Assembly (NCBI GenBank): GCA_037367405.1
Contig: JAZKJV010011604.1
Span: 186,001 to 250,000 of the forward strand
Direction of reading: 5' to 3'
Source of the DNA: Ottelia alismoides
Taxonomy: Eukaryota; Streptophyta; Magnoliopsida; Alismatales; Hydrocharitaceae
DNA: 64,000 bases
Under the pieces are notes generated by a model. The model saw nothing but the letters and a program-made list of their open reading frames with translations. It ran no database searches and was not told the origin of the DNA. Positions 1-9,700 of the stretch are shown here, piece after piece; within the stretch, counting starts at the first letter, position 1; each line of letters starts with the position of its first letter. Position numbers and translations under genes: made by a program.

Positions 1-2380
1 TTTTGATCCTTCTTCCGCCAAATCCACCCAAAAATCCCTAGCCCATTGTGCTCCTGGTGACAGCAGGAGTCGATTTGAGCCGGGGTTTGCGTCATCTGGC
101 GTCGAATCGAAGTCGATCCAACCCTCGTCGGAGTTCCGCCGTGTTTCATCGCCCGACGTCTCTGGTGAGTCTCCCTCCCCTTTCTCTTCGTTTTCTTGTA
201 GCTGTAGCGTAGATTAGTGTAGACCTATAGCAGTTTTTAGCTTCGATCTCCCAATCGCCGTGAATCCTCGATCAAAGTCCACGGCGGAGCATAGCTCCGC
301 CTCCATTTTCTGGCAACCTACCTCCTTCTCAGTCGCTCCGACCACCTTCATCTTCTCCCTCGTCGCTCTGTCGCTCCGCTCCACCCCTCCATTCACCTCG
401 ACCTCGCCCAGATCGAGTGATCAGAACTCCCCTCTCCGCCGCTCGCCGGAGTTCATCATCCGAGCCATCTTTCACCTCCTTCGCGCCATCAGAAGGCACC
501 TGCGGCTTCCCCTGGATTTTGCGCAACTAACCACGCAGGTCTGAGCCAAGGAGAAGGCTCCATCGACCCTCGAAGACTTCAGGAGCAGCTCCCCAGGCCA
601 CCTCCGCCGTCCGGCCGCTTCAAGCCATCTCAGGCTCGCCTGAGACCTCCTACAGACGCGGACGTGCCCCAGGATCGTTTTGTCTTTGATCCTGGGGTCG
701 GAGAGGCCGTGTGTCGGCCGTATTCGCCAGCCGAAGTTCGCCGGGGAAGTGTTCTTCGTGAACCTTCCCCTGCCGTTGGATCAGAGGCCCGCTCCAGACG
801 CGTCATCAGCCGTCCGATCTCCTGCGCCTCTCCGCCGTCCGATCAAGCCTTGAAGATCTAATCCCAGCCGTCCGCGACGAAGGGGTATGCACCGTCGGAT
901 GGGCGCCACGTGGACAAGTGACTCGCCATCGACCGCTGGATCAAGCCCCGTGGGTATTTTGCACTTTTAACCCACGCCTTTTTGCATTTACTTTCTCGTC
1001 TAGTACTTTTATTTGTAGTTTAAAAAGTATTGTAATATTTGCACGCAGACCCTCACACTATCACTATTTGCACTTCAGTCCACGCCACGTCACCTCACGT
1101 GACGTTGGCGTGTGACTTTTGGGTATTTTGCATTTTAGGCCCAGGACTTTTATGTATTTGCAATTTTGTCCCTGTGCATAAGATATATAATATGTTTTTG
1201 GAAATATTGCATGTATACCCAGCCGGTTTTCTTTAATTGCATTTATGCCCCTGTGAATGGTGTGTAACGTGAGCTGCGCGTGATTTTTTTTGGTGGAAAT
1301 TGCATATGAGCCCCTGAATACTTTGGTAATTACAAGTATACCCCTGCCAGGTCTGTGTATGGGTTGGATGTTTGTTGTATTTATTTAAACTATTTTCTTA
1401 AGTCCAAAAATTTCACAAAAATAGGGTTAAGCTTCTGGGCATGTGTATTTCAACGCTATCAATTTAGTTTTTGATTTGATTTAATTTTTACATTTATTAA
1501 AAATCAAAAACTCATTTTTTCAGCACTGTCTAGCTTATAAAACCCCCAAAAAAATATCAAAACCTCTCAGAAAAATCCCCAAAAATTGTATTTTGTGTCT
1601 TTTAGTTTATTTCAACTCCCAGCCAAAAATCTTTAAAAAAATCCAAAACTAAACCCCTAAAAATTGCAAAACTCTATAAACCTTCATAAAAATTTATAAA
1701 ACTCATAAAAAATCCAAAAATAGTGTTTTCTTCGCCTGAATTTTCTTTGTTTAATTCTCTTTCAGTGAAAATTAATCTGAAAATTTTTGTCATTGATTGC
1801 TATTTTATTTCTCCTTTTTAAGTTTCAGCCTTGCATTGTAGTCACTGTTTGCGTTATTTTGACAATTAAAAATACCAAAAACATTCTAAAAATTACCCAA
1901 AAATCACAAAAACAGTAAAAAAGTAGAAAAAGACAAAAAGACTTTATTTGCTTATTTTTGAGTATTTTTATCTACTTTTATAAACACTTTAGTTTGCCTT
2001 TTATTACATTACTTGTATATTCCAATATAGAAAAAAAATATAAAATATAAATATAAAAAAATCAGAAAATCAAAAATCAAAATAAAAAATTATAAAATTA
2101 AAAAGCCACAAAAATTCTAGATTGGCTAAGTTGCTTGTAAGACTTGGGATTGGATTTTTTATCTATGCTCTACATCTTTGCTTCTTGAGTTCGACCCCTA
2201 CTTGCTTGCCATTGTACATCTTTAGTAGGGTATAATAAATTTTAATCCTTGCTATTCATTCTCTGATTGATTGTGTGGGTTAATTGTTGAAGACCGAGGA
2301 AGGTTGAGCAGTCGCATCAGCGACAGTGAGTCTGACTTGTCAGACCGCTATTTAGCGGCTCTCGCATTTCTCGCTTTTCA
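1..2380 (+). repeat. 5' LTR of element 1 (3' part only)
   Basis: This matches 14930-17310 almost base for base. It ends in TTTTCA directly before a two-base spacer and the primer site. The first 900 bases are GC-rich with many short ORFs that are not convincing genes. From about 950 to 1350 it contains a reiterated motif, and from 1400 to 2100 it is AT-rich with many short runs of A. The start of the LTR (about 1.46 kb, judged from the 3' copy) lies left of the window. Confidence 0.95.
1081..1114. promoter_or_regulatory. G-box/ACGT imperfect palindrome in LTR
   Basis: The stretch contains CACGTCACCTCACGTGACG flanked by complementary CACGCCA and TGGCGTG, so it is an imperfect inverted repeat with two ACGT cores. 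It recurs at 16010-16043 and at 20301-20324 in the older LTR, and in a weaker form near 36058-36090. ACGT cores are known plant bZIP binding sites. A role as enhancer here is inference from conservation and position downstream of the TATA region. Confidence 0.4.
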
Positions 2381-2382
2381 AA

Positions 2383-2400
2383 TGGCGCCGTTGCCGGGGA
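2383..2400 (+). other. Primer binding site, tRNA-Asp type
   Basis: The 18 bases TGGCGCCGTTGCCGGGGA lie two bases after the LTR end. This matches the site complementary to the 3' end of plant tRNA-Asp that Athila elements use to prime minus-strand DNA synthesis. The second element has the same site with two changes at 37410-37427. Confidence 0.92.
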
Positions 2401-4182
2401 GCATCGGCTTGTAGAGTACCATCTGGGTCTTTTATTTACTTAGCCATTCTTGATTACTTGTCTCTTGTGCATCATTTATTTGGAACTGTCTGACATCTCT
2501 TTTGTTTTCTTGCGAGGAACCGCTGACCGAGGAGGATCGCCTAGGGGATCCTGAGCAGCCTTGGGAGGAGGAGCCGGCTATTCCATCCTAGCCGGCAGGA
2601 GAGAGCAGGAGGGCTAGAGGGAGAGAGAGATAGTTGCTTTTCACTTTTTGTGAGAGAGAGATTTGATTAATTGTAATAATACAGGACTTGGACACTTGAA
2701 CACTTCGGGCCTAATTTCCGGGTGTTTGTTCACCTGGGGGCTCACCGCTGTTTTCTTCGTGTTTTCCCGACTGTCATTTGCCGGTTTTGATTTCATTTTC
2801 ACTTTCTTTTGTGGAGTGAGCCCTTAGATTTAGGCTTTTGCTTGATCGTCTAGATTAGGTCCAAACACACTAATAACCTTTGCATGTACCTATAGACCGT
2901 TTTTGGACTTAGTTTAATTAAACAGTTAACTCATCTTCTTAGATCCGCCGCGCCGCGAGCCCTCTCCATAAAGCGCTACTCCTGAACTCGATGTGTCGAG
3001 AAGAGGAGGGGAGGGTCTAGACCAGACTCTTAGGATCGAGGATTGGTGATTAACTTGTGGTTCTTCATGCTAGCAGTTGCCCATCTTAGGACGATTTCCG
3101 CATTGCATACCGGCATGTAGTTAGATTTACAAATTCTGCTTTGCATCCCGCATGGAGAGAGCTGGGATTCGCTGTAAGTCTTCTTACTTTGCATCCATCA
3201 TTTAGGCACAAAGGTGAGATCTCCATCTTGGTGCCGACTTGCATTGGCTTTTCCGACTCTATTCTCCCTTTGTTTTTGGACAAAGTAGGATAAAGAAAAC
3301 ACAAAAACGTTAGGCGCTTGTTTGAAATCACTCAAAAGAAGCGATAACACAAAAAAATTAAAAAAGGGACTGCTAAGAAAACTTTGACCTAAATAAAATT
3401 GGTAATTGAACTCATTGATTGGGGAGAGTCACACCCTCACTTGTATTCAGGTTGCATGGGAAGGTCTCCTTCCAAGTGAGCAGAGTGCTTCGTAAGGATT
3501 AGAGCCCAAAACCCAGTCTGTGGCTGCCTTGTGTATCGCCTGGATTTCCGAAGTATTGGCGCTTCTATCGTACGTGGACGAGTAGGGCTTGGTCAACATT
3601 GGTGACTCTCTATTGTGCAGAGCATCGACCTCGTCCGAAGTATCGAGCCTAGGCCACGCCTTCACGGGGGTGTCTGTCTCATCGTCTTGCGTCCGAGTAG
3701 GTTCTTGCACGCTCACGGGTGATTCCGTTGCGAGCAAGTTCCGAAGTATTGGTTTCGCCTATTGGCTTCCTTTCTCTATTTCTTTGGCTGAGTAGGGATC
3801 CAGGAAGGGTTACAAGGACCTTAAAAAGTGCAGACTACAGGTTACACAGGGGGAGGACAAGTACGGGAATACTTTTCCGGCAGTACTCTCGCTCCTATAG
3901 GCGTAGCGCTCTAAGGACTCGTTAAAAGATAACTCCCTGAATTCAAGATAAAAATTACAAAGATAAAAGCCGAACCTTCATGGCTTCACGTGTTGAGTTG
4001 GTGAACTCCCTTGTCTTGTGTTTGATTGCTAATCATATTTAGGTCAAGATCAAAAACCCCGCGCCGTTGCGCAATTTTGTTTTCCTTCCAGTTGACCCTC
4101 GCTCATTGTGAGCCTTCTACTTTTTTACATTCCTTTTGTTCCTTGTTGATCCCCGTATCTTTCATCCACATCGATCTTCCTC
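2401..4182 (+). other. Untranslated leader of element 1
   Basis: This 1.8-kb stretch between primer site and gag has only short, unconvincing ORFs. Several blocks match the leader of the second element (37428-38984). The strongest is 3793-3915 against about 38575-38700, roughly 85% identical by eye. A second block at 3480-3600 matches about 38380-38470. Conservation without coding suggests an RNA role such as packaging or translation control, which is inference. Confidence 0.7.
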
Positions 4183-5166
4183 TTGATCTTCGAGATGGCG
4201 ACGAATGGACAGTTTAGTCGAGGCTCTGTCGACACCCACATCGGCTCCATTCGTTCACCCTCTCCAATAATTCAGGGCGATTCCCGAGATACCGGTTCAA
4301 ACCCCATGAACCGACCTCCAGACTCCCTGCCTTCTTCAATAAACCGGGACCACTCTCGTCCCGAACTTTGTCCGTTCTGGATGGCCATTGATTTTACTCC
4401 TTACACATCGCCATCCTTAACAAAGTTCTGTGTCGACCTTGACACAGATCACATCTCTCTATCTGGTGCTGCAATTCAGATTGATCGAGGCATTCTACCA
4501 TGTGCAGACTTAGAGCTCGAGACAGTCAACCAAGCAGAGACAGAAATGGCAGGAGGAAGGGGGAAAGGACCACAGCCCCAGCAGGAGCCTGAAGACAATG
4601 CAGCGGAAGGACAATACACTACGCAGGGTGAGGTTAACAGTCAACTGCTGGCTTCCATTCAAGCCATTCAGCAACAGCTGACTAACCAAGCCCTGGCCCA
4701 GACCGCCTTCCAGGACATGCTGAATGATCTGAGAAGAAGGGCCGATGCGAGAGACGGCCGACGGGAGGATGATCCGAACTACGATCCCAATGAACATGAA
4801 ATCAATGATGAGTTTTCAGTGGGACCCGAATATGAAGCAGCAGAAGAAGATCCACCGCAGCCCAAGCCCACACTCAAGCAGACATACAACCCAGGAGCAG
4901 GGCACATCACTGAGTGGATTCAAATTCCAAGAATGCATGCTCACTTCGAGCTGAAGCCACAGTTTCTGTCACTGCTTCCCACTTTTCATGGGAACACCAC
5001 TGAGGAGCCATATATTTTCCTAAAGAAGTTCAACCGCATCTGCTCCACTGCTCACTACCCCGGAGTTCCCCTGGATGTGATCAAGATGACCGCATTCTCT
5101 TTCAGCCTTCAAGACAAGGCCCTTTACTGGATCGATCATAAATCGTCACCACCTGGGAGGAACTGA
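4183..5166 (+). CDS. gag: Gag, N-terminal part, ends at a frameshift
   Basis: This is the structural Gag protein of the Athila element; it would form the cytoplasmic particle around the RNA. The frame opens with MIFEMATNGQ; an in-frame ATG at 4195 is an alternative start. Residues about 1-120 are poorly conserved. A Gln-rich helix follows (SIQAIQQQLTNQ). The retrotransposon gag domain begins around residue 235 (EWIQIPRMHAHFELKPQFL, then PTFHGNTTEEPY and ALYWIDH). After ALYWIDH the frame runs into a stop at 5164-5166. Compared with the second element (39880-39960), about 7 bases are missing at 5139-5144. The gag domain continues in another frame from 5145, so the two parts were once one protein. 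Confidence 0.88.
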   Translation: MIFEMATNGQFSRGSVDTHIGSIRSPSPIIQGDSRDTGSNPMNRPPDSLPSSINRDHSRPELCPFWMAIDFTPYTSPSLTKFCVDLDTDHISLSGAAIQIDRGILPCADLELETVNQAETEMAGGRGKGPQPQQEPEDNAAEGQYTTQGEVNSQLLASIQAIQQQLTNQALAQTAFQDMLNDLRRRADARDGRREDDPNYDPNEHEINDEFSVGPEYEAAEEDPPQPKPTLKQTYNPGAGHITEWIQIPRMHAHFELKPQFLSLLPTFHGNTTEEPYIFLKKFNRICSTAHYPGVPLDVIKMTAFSFSLQDKALYWIDHKSSPPGRN

Positions 5167-6791
5167 AATCTGCTTTCCTCCATAAATTTTATCCTCTGGG
5201 GAGATTAAACCAGATGCGTGCCCGAATCTCCAGTTTCTGCCAGCAGCCCCACGAGACGATCCATGAAGCGTGGGAGAGATTCAAGGATCTCCAGGAGAAT
5301 TGCCCCCACCATGAAATACCCAAGACCAGTCTCGTGCAACACTTCTTTGGGGGGCTATCATTTGAGAGCCAAAAGCTCGTGGATGCAGCTTGCGGCGGTT
5401 CACATTTTAACAAGGACGAGGATGTCGTGTGGAATGTCTTTGAAGAAATGTCTGAGGGAGAAGCAGCCCAATCCTCGTCCCGGGTCTACATGAAGCCACC
5501 GACCGCCATCAGCAAGCCAGTTAACATGGCTTCTCACACTGAGGACAAAGATGAAAGCTCCAACCTGAGTATCATCGGGAGCCACTTGTCCAAAGTGGAC
5601 ATCATCGAGAAGAGATCGCAGGACCTCGAAAAACTGGCAGTTATAGAGAAGAGGACCCAAGGTCTGGAGAAGCTCGACCAAATTTCCCAGCAGCTGGAGC
5701 AGCTCGTCCGAGCACTGAATGCAAACATGTGCAACGCTGTGTCCACCTCTGCCGAGCCGAACGCTGAGAAGAAGGAGCCTACAATGCAGCAAAATCCTCA
5801 GCCGACTCCACTGCAGCCCCAACCAGTCCAGTACGTATACTACGTGCAGGTCCCGGAGCAGCAACCGCAGCCTCAGACACAGATGGTTGTATATCAACCC
5901 GAGCACCAGCCCGCTTACTCCGAGCAGTTCTCTCCACCCCCGCCGCTGATCCAGGAGATCAATGGCGTCTGGAACAACGAAGCGCAGCTGACCCGTCCTC
6001 AGGGACAATCTCAGGGTCAGAACATGGGCAACAGGCCCTTCCAGCAGCAACACCAGGGTGGAAGACCATTCCAGCAGCCCTACCAGTACCAGCCTCCCTC
6101 ACATGGAAACACGTGGAGGCAGAATTACCAACATGGGCCTCAGCAGTCCGGATATCGTGGACAAGGATATCACCAGCAACCGGCTGCACAATACAACCAA
6201 CACCCATCGCAGTACTCCTCAAACCCCCCTCCTCAACAATTTACGCAAGGATACCAGTCGCAATCTCAGCCGCAATACCAGCATTCTAGACCCCAGCTGG
6301 GGGAATCCTCTGAGATTGTACCTGCCAATCCGGCCCTGGCTTGTTTGGAACAGTTGATGAAGAACATGGCTGAGATGAACCAGAAGATCGACGACCTGAC
6401 GGCAGCCAAAACCGTCATACCAGCCCAGGTCGAAGCTAATCCTAACAATTTCCGACGCAAGGAGCAGGTAGCCGGCAGTGTCCGACCTGAATCAGGTGAA
6501 TTTAATTGTTTTTTATCTAACGTTGTTACTCTCAGGAGCGGTAGGACACTCCAGCCATCGGCGACGGCGAAAGGAAAGCATATTGCATCTGACGGGGAAT
6601 CGTCAGGCCAGCCAACACCAGGGCCAGCAAGCATTTTGGGAGCAGCACCAGCATCCAGAAAATCACAAAAAAATGAAGAAAACAGAAAAATACAAAAAGA
6701 TAGCAGTAACCTCGGTGGAGACCGGCCAGCATTGGAGATGCCAGCACCTGAAGCCGAGCCTGTCGTTTTTTGGTCCACAAATTGTAGATGA
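5145..6791 (+). CDS. gag: Gag, C-terminal part (out of frame with the N-terminal part)
   Basis: This continues the gag domain: VTTWEELKSAFLHKFYPLGR, then EAWERFKDLQENCPHH, GGLSFESQKLVDAACGG and a helical linker repeating EKR-QDLEKL. The first ATG in the frame is at 5214, but homology starts at 5145. From about 5790 to 6310 the protein is very rich in Gln, Pro and Tyr, and no CCHC zinc knuckle is visible; this region may replace it in RNA binding. Near the end is VVTLRSGRTL, a motif typical of Athila/Tat Gag just before protease. The frame stops at 6791, overlapping the pol frame by about 310 bases. Pol is in the +1 frame relative to this part. Confidence 0.88.
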   Translation, partial: VTTWEELKSAFLHKFYPLGRLNQMRARISSFCQQPHETIHEAWERFKDLQENCPHHEIPKTSLVQHFFGGLSFESQKLVDAACGGSHFNKDEDVVWNVFEEMSEGEAAQSSSRVYMKPPTAISKPVNMASHTEDKDESSNLSIIGSHLSKVDIIEKRSQDLEKLAVIEKRTQGLEKLDQISQQLEQLVRALNANMCNAVSTSAEPNAEKKEPTMQQNPQPTPLQPQPVQYVYYVQVPEQQPQPQTQMVVYQPEHQPAYSEQFSPPPPLIQEINGVWNNEAQLTRPQGQSQGQNMGNRPFQQQHQGGRPFQQPYQYQPPSHGNTWRQNYQHGPQQSGYRGQGYHQQPAAQYNQHPSQYSSNPPPQQFTQGYQSQSQPQYQHSRPQLGESSEIVPANPALACLEQLMKNMAEMNQKIDDLTAAKTVIPAQVEANPNNFRRKEQVAGSVRPESGEFNCFLSNVVTLRSGRTLQPSATAKGKHIASDGESSGQPTPGPASILGAAPASRKSQKNEENRKIQKDSSNLGGDRPALEMPAPEAEPVVFWSTNCR

Positions 6792-9700
6792 ATCCATTCC
6801 TTTTTGTCATCTACCTGTAAACAACAACACGGACACTATTTTGAATGAAATTGGAGAAGAGTTTGTAAATATTCCTTTTCCTGAAGCAATGAAAAAACAC
6901 AAAAAAATAAAAAATTTGAAAAGTGCTTTGTCTGATCCTGCTATCATAGAAATCATTCAGAATTTGGTGTTAAATATGCCATTAATGAAAGCTCTTGAGT
7001 ACATGCCAGCAGTGAAGAAAGGTCTTAAAGAGGCATGTACAACCAAGCGCAGGCCAACTCCCCATAATTCCAGAAGCAAAGGTGGCAAGTCTGAAAAACA
7101 CATCCTCACTATGGCCACCGTCAACGCCATCAGCAACCTCCCGGATAAAAAGACAGATATGGGAGCACCTCTTGTACGTTGTCAGATGTTCGAGCAAGAA
7201 TTCGAGCGAACACTTCTCGACAGTGGGTCATCTGTCAAGCTGATGCCAGCCTCACTGCTCACGGAGTTCAAATTAGGACCGCTCAAGCCTACAAAGATGA
7301 TTCTGCAGTTTGCGGACAAATCAGTCAAGCGGCCTAGAGGCCTGTTGGAGGACGTGATCGTCACGGTTCAGGGAAAGTCATTCCCGGCCGATTTTGTGGT
7401 CTTAGATATGGACGTCCCAGCTCCGTTGCTCCTTACCCCGATCATACTCGGAAGGCCATTTCTGCGGACATCAAACGCAGTGGTGAATTATGGGACGGGA
7501 GAAATCACTTTTAGCGCTGGCAATGAAATTATCCAAGTAGAGACCCTGTCTGAGGGAACGCCAGCTGAACCGACATCTGCGTCGTGTGCAAAGGTGATCA
7601 AGCACGATGAAGACTGCGATTTTCTAGCAGAAATTCAAGATACCAACCTATTCCTGGATGATAATGAGATCCATGAACTCCTCCGTCCCGAGGAGGAAGT
7701 GGAGACCGCAATCGAATTTCCTTGTATCGATCAAGATGAGGAACTCGCTGATGCGCTACAAGACACTACCATGGGGGTGATGTGCCTTCAGAACCAAGAA
7801 TCAAGTTTTGAAACATTTTCTGATGAAGATGACATCATTGCAGAATTCTGTCAGGATCTGAGAGAAGAAACAGAGCAGACTATGGTGGACACTGAACCGT
7901 TGAACGAACCACCACCTGCACTGATAGCTGAGGTCACCACCGAAGCAGCTCAGACCCCGCCAGAGCTAAAACCCTTGCCCTCCAATATGAAGTATGCCTT
8001 CCTTGCGGGAGAACCGAACATGTACCCGGTCATCATTAATGCACATCTGACCGAGGATCAAGAATCTCGTCTGATGGAGGTTCTTGAACGCAACCGCAAG
8101 GCGATAGGCTGGCGAACATCTGATCTCCGTGGGATCAATCCGTCACTCTGCTCGCACCGCATCTTTCTGGAAGACAACTGCAGACCCTCTCGCGAACTGC
8201 AAAGAAGATTAAATCCGAACCTGCGAGAGGTGGTTATGAAAGAAATCCAGAAATGGTGTGATGCGGGATTCATTTATCCCATCTCCGACAGCAAATGGGT
8301 GAGCCCTCTGCATGTTGTGCCCAAGAAGTCAGGGATCACCATTGTGAAAAATGACAAAGGAGAGGAGATCGCAACCAGAGTACCGACTTCTTGGCGAGTG
8401 TGCGTAGATTACAGAAGACTCAATCTCGCCACCAAGAAGGATCATTTTCCGCTACCCTTCATCGACCAGATCTTGGAGAGATTGGCCGCGAAGGAATATT
8501 TCTGTTTCTTGGACGGTTACTCTGGGTATAATCAAGTTGCTATTGCTCCTGAAGACCAAGAGAAGACCACGTTCACCTGTCCTTTTGGCACATATGCCTT
8601 CAGACGGATGCCGTTCGGGCTTTGCAACGCCCCAACCACATTTCAGAGGTGTATGCTTGCAGTTTTTGCCGATATGGTGGGCAGCTTTCTCGAGGTCTTT
8701 ATGGACGATTTTTCGGTCTATGGGGATTCATTTGATCAATGTCTGGGTTATCTAGACCGAGTCTTACGGAGGTGCTGCGAAGTGAATCTTGTGCTCTCCT
8801 GGGAGAAGAGCAATTTCATGGTGACCGAAGGAATCGTGCTGGGTCACGTTGTTTCTAAACGTGGCATGGAGGTTGACCCAGCCAAGGTGGACGCAATTTC
8901 TAAGCTAGAGACACCCACAAATATCAAGCAAGTCCGGTCATTCTTGGGCCATGTCGGTTTTTACCGACGATTTATTAAAGATTTCAGCAAATTGGCCAGA
9001 CCGCTGACTGAGTTGCTTGGCAAGGACAATGAGTTCATTGTAGACGATCGTGTGCTCCTTGCCTTTAAGCAGTTAAAAGAGCTCATCACACAGGCCCCTG
9101 TCCTACAGCCACCGATTTGGACTCAGCCTTTCGAGATTATGACCGATGCGTCGGATTATGCCATCGGAGCTGTACTGGGACAGAGAAAAGACAATGTACC
9201 GTTTGCAATTCACTACGCTAGCCGAACGCTCGATGAAGCTCAGCGAAACTATACTGTTACTGAAAAGGAGCTGCTAGCGGTAGTCTTTGCTTTGGAGAAG
9301 TTCAGATCTTACCTTCTTGGGTCCAAAGTTATCATCTACACTGATCATTCGGCCATTAGGTATTTACAGCAGAAGAAGGATGCCAAACCACGTCTTATCA
9401 GGTGGATCCTTCTCCTCCAGGAGTTTGACATGGAGATCAGAGATAAACCTGGGGTAAAGAATGTAGTGGCCGATCATCTGTCAAGACTTCCTGAACCGGA
9501 GTCTCCTGAGCCGAACTTACAGCCTATCACCGAGACCTTTCCAGATGAATCGATTTTGTCTGTCGCTTCACTTCCTTGGTATGCGGACATTGTGAATTAT
9601 CTAGTCGCCAAGAAAATCCCACAGGATTGGCCTAAGTTGAAAATAGACAGATTTTTGTCTAAAATCCATTTCTACCAGTGGGAAGACCCGTATCTGTTTC

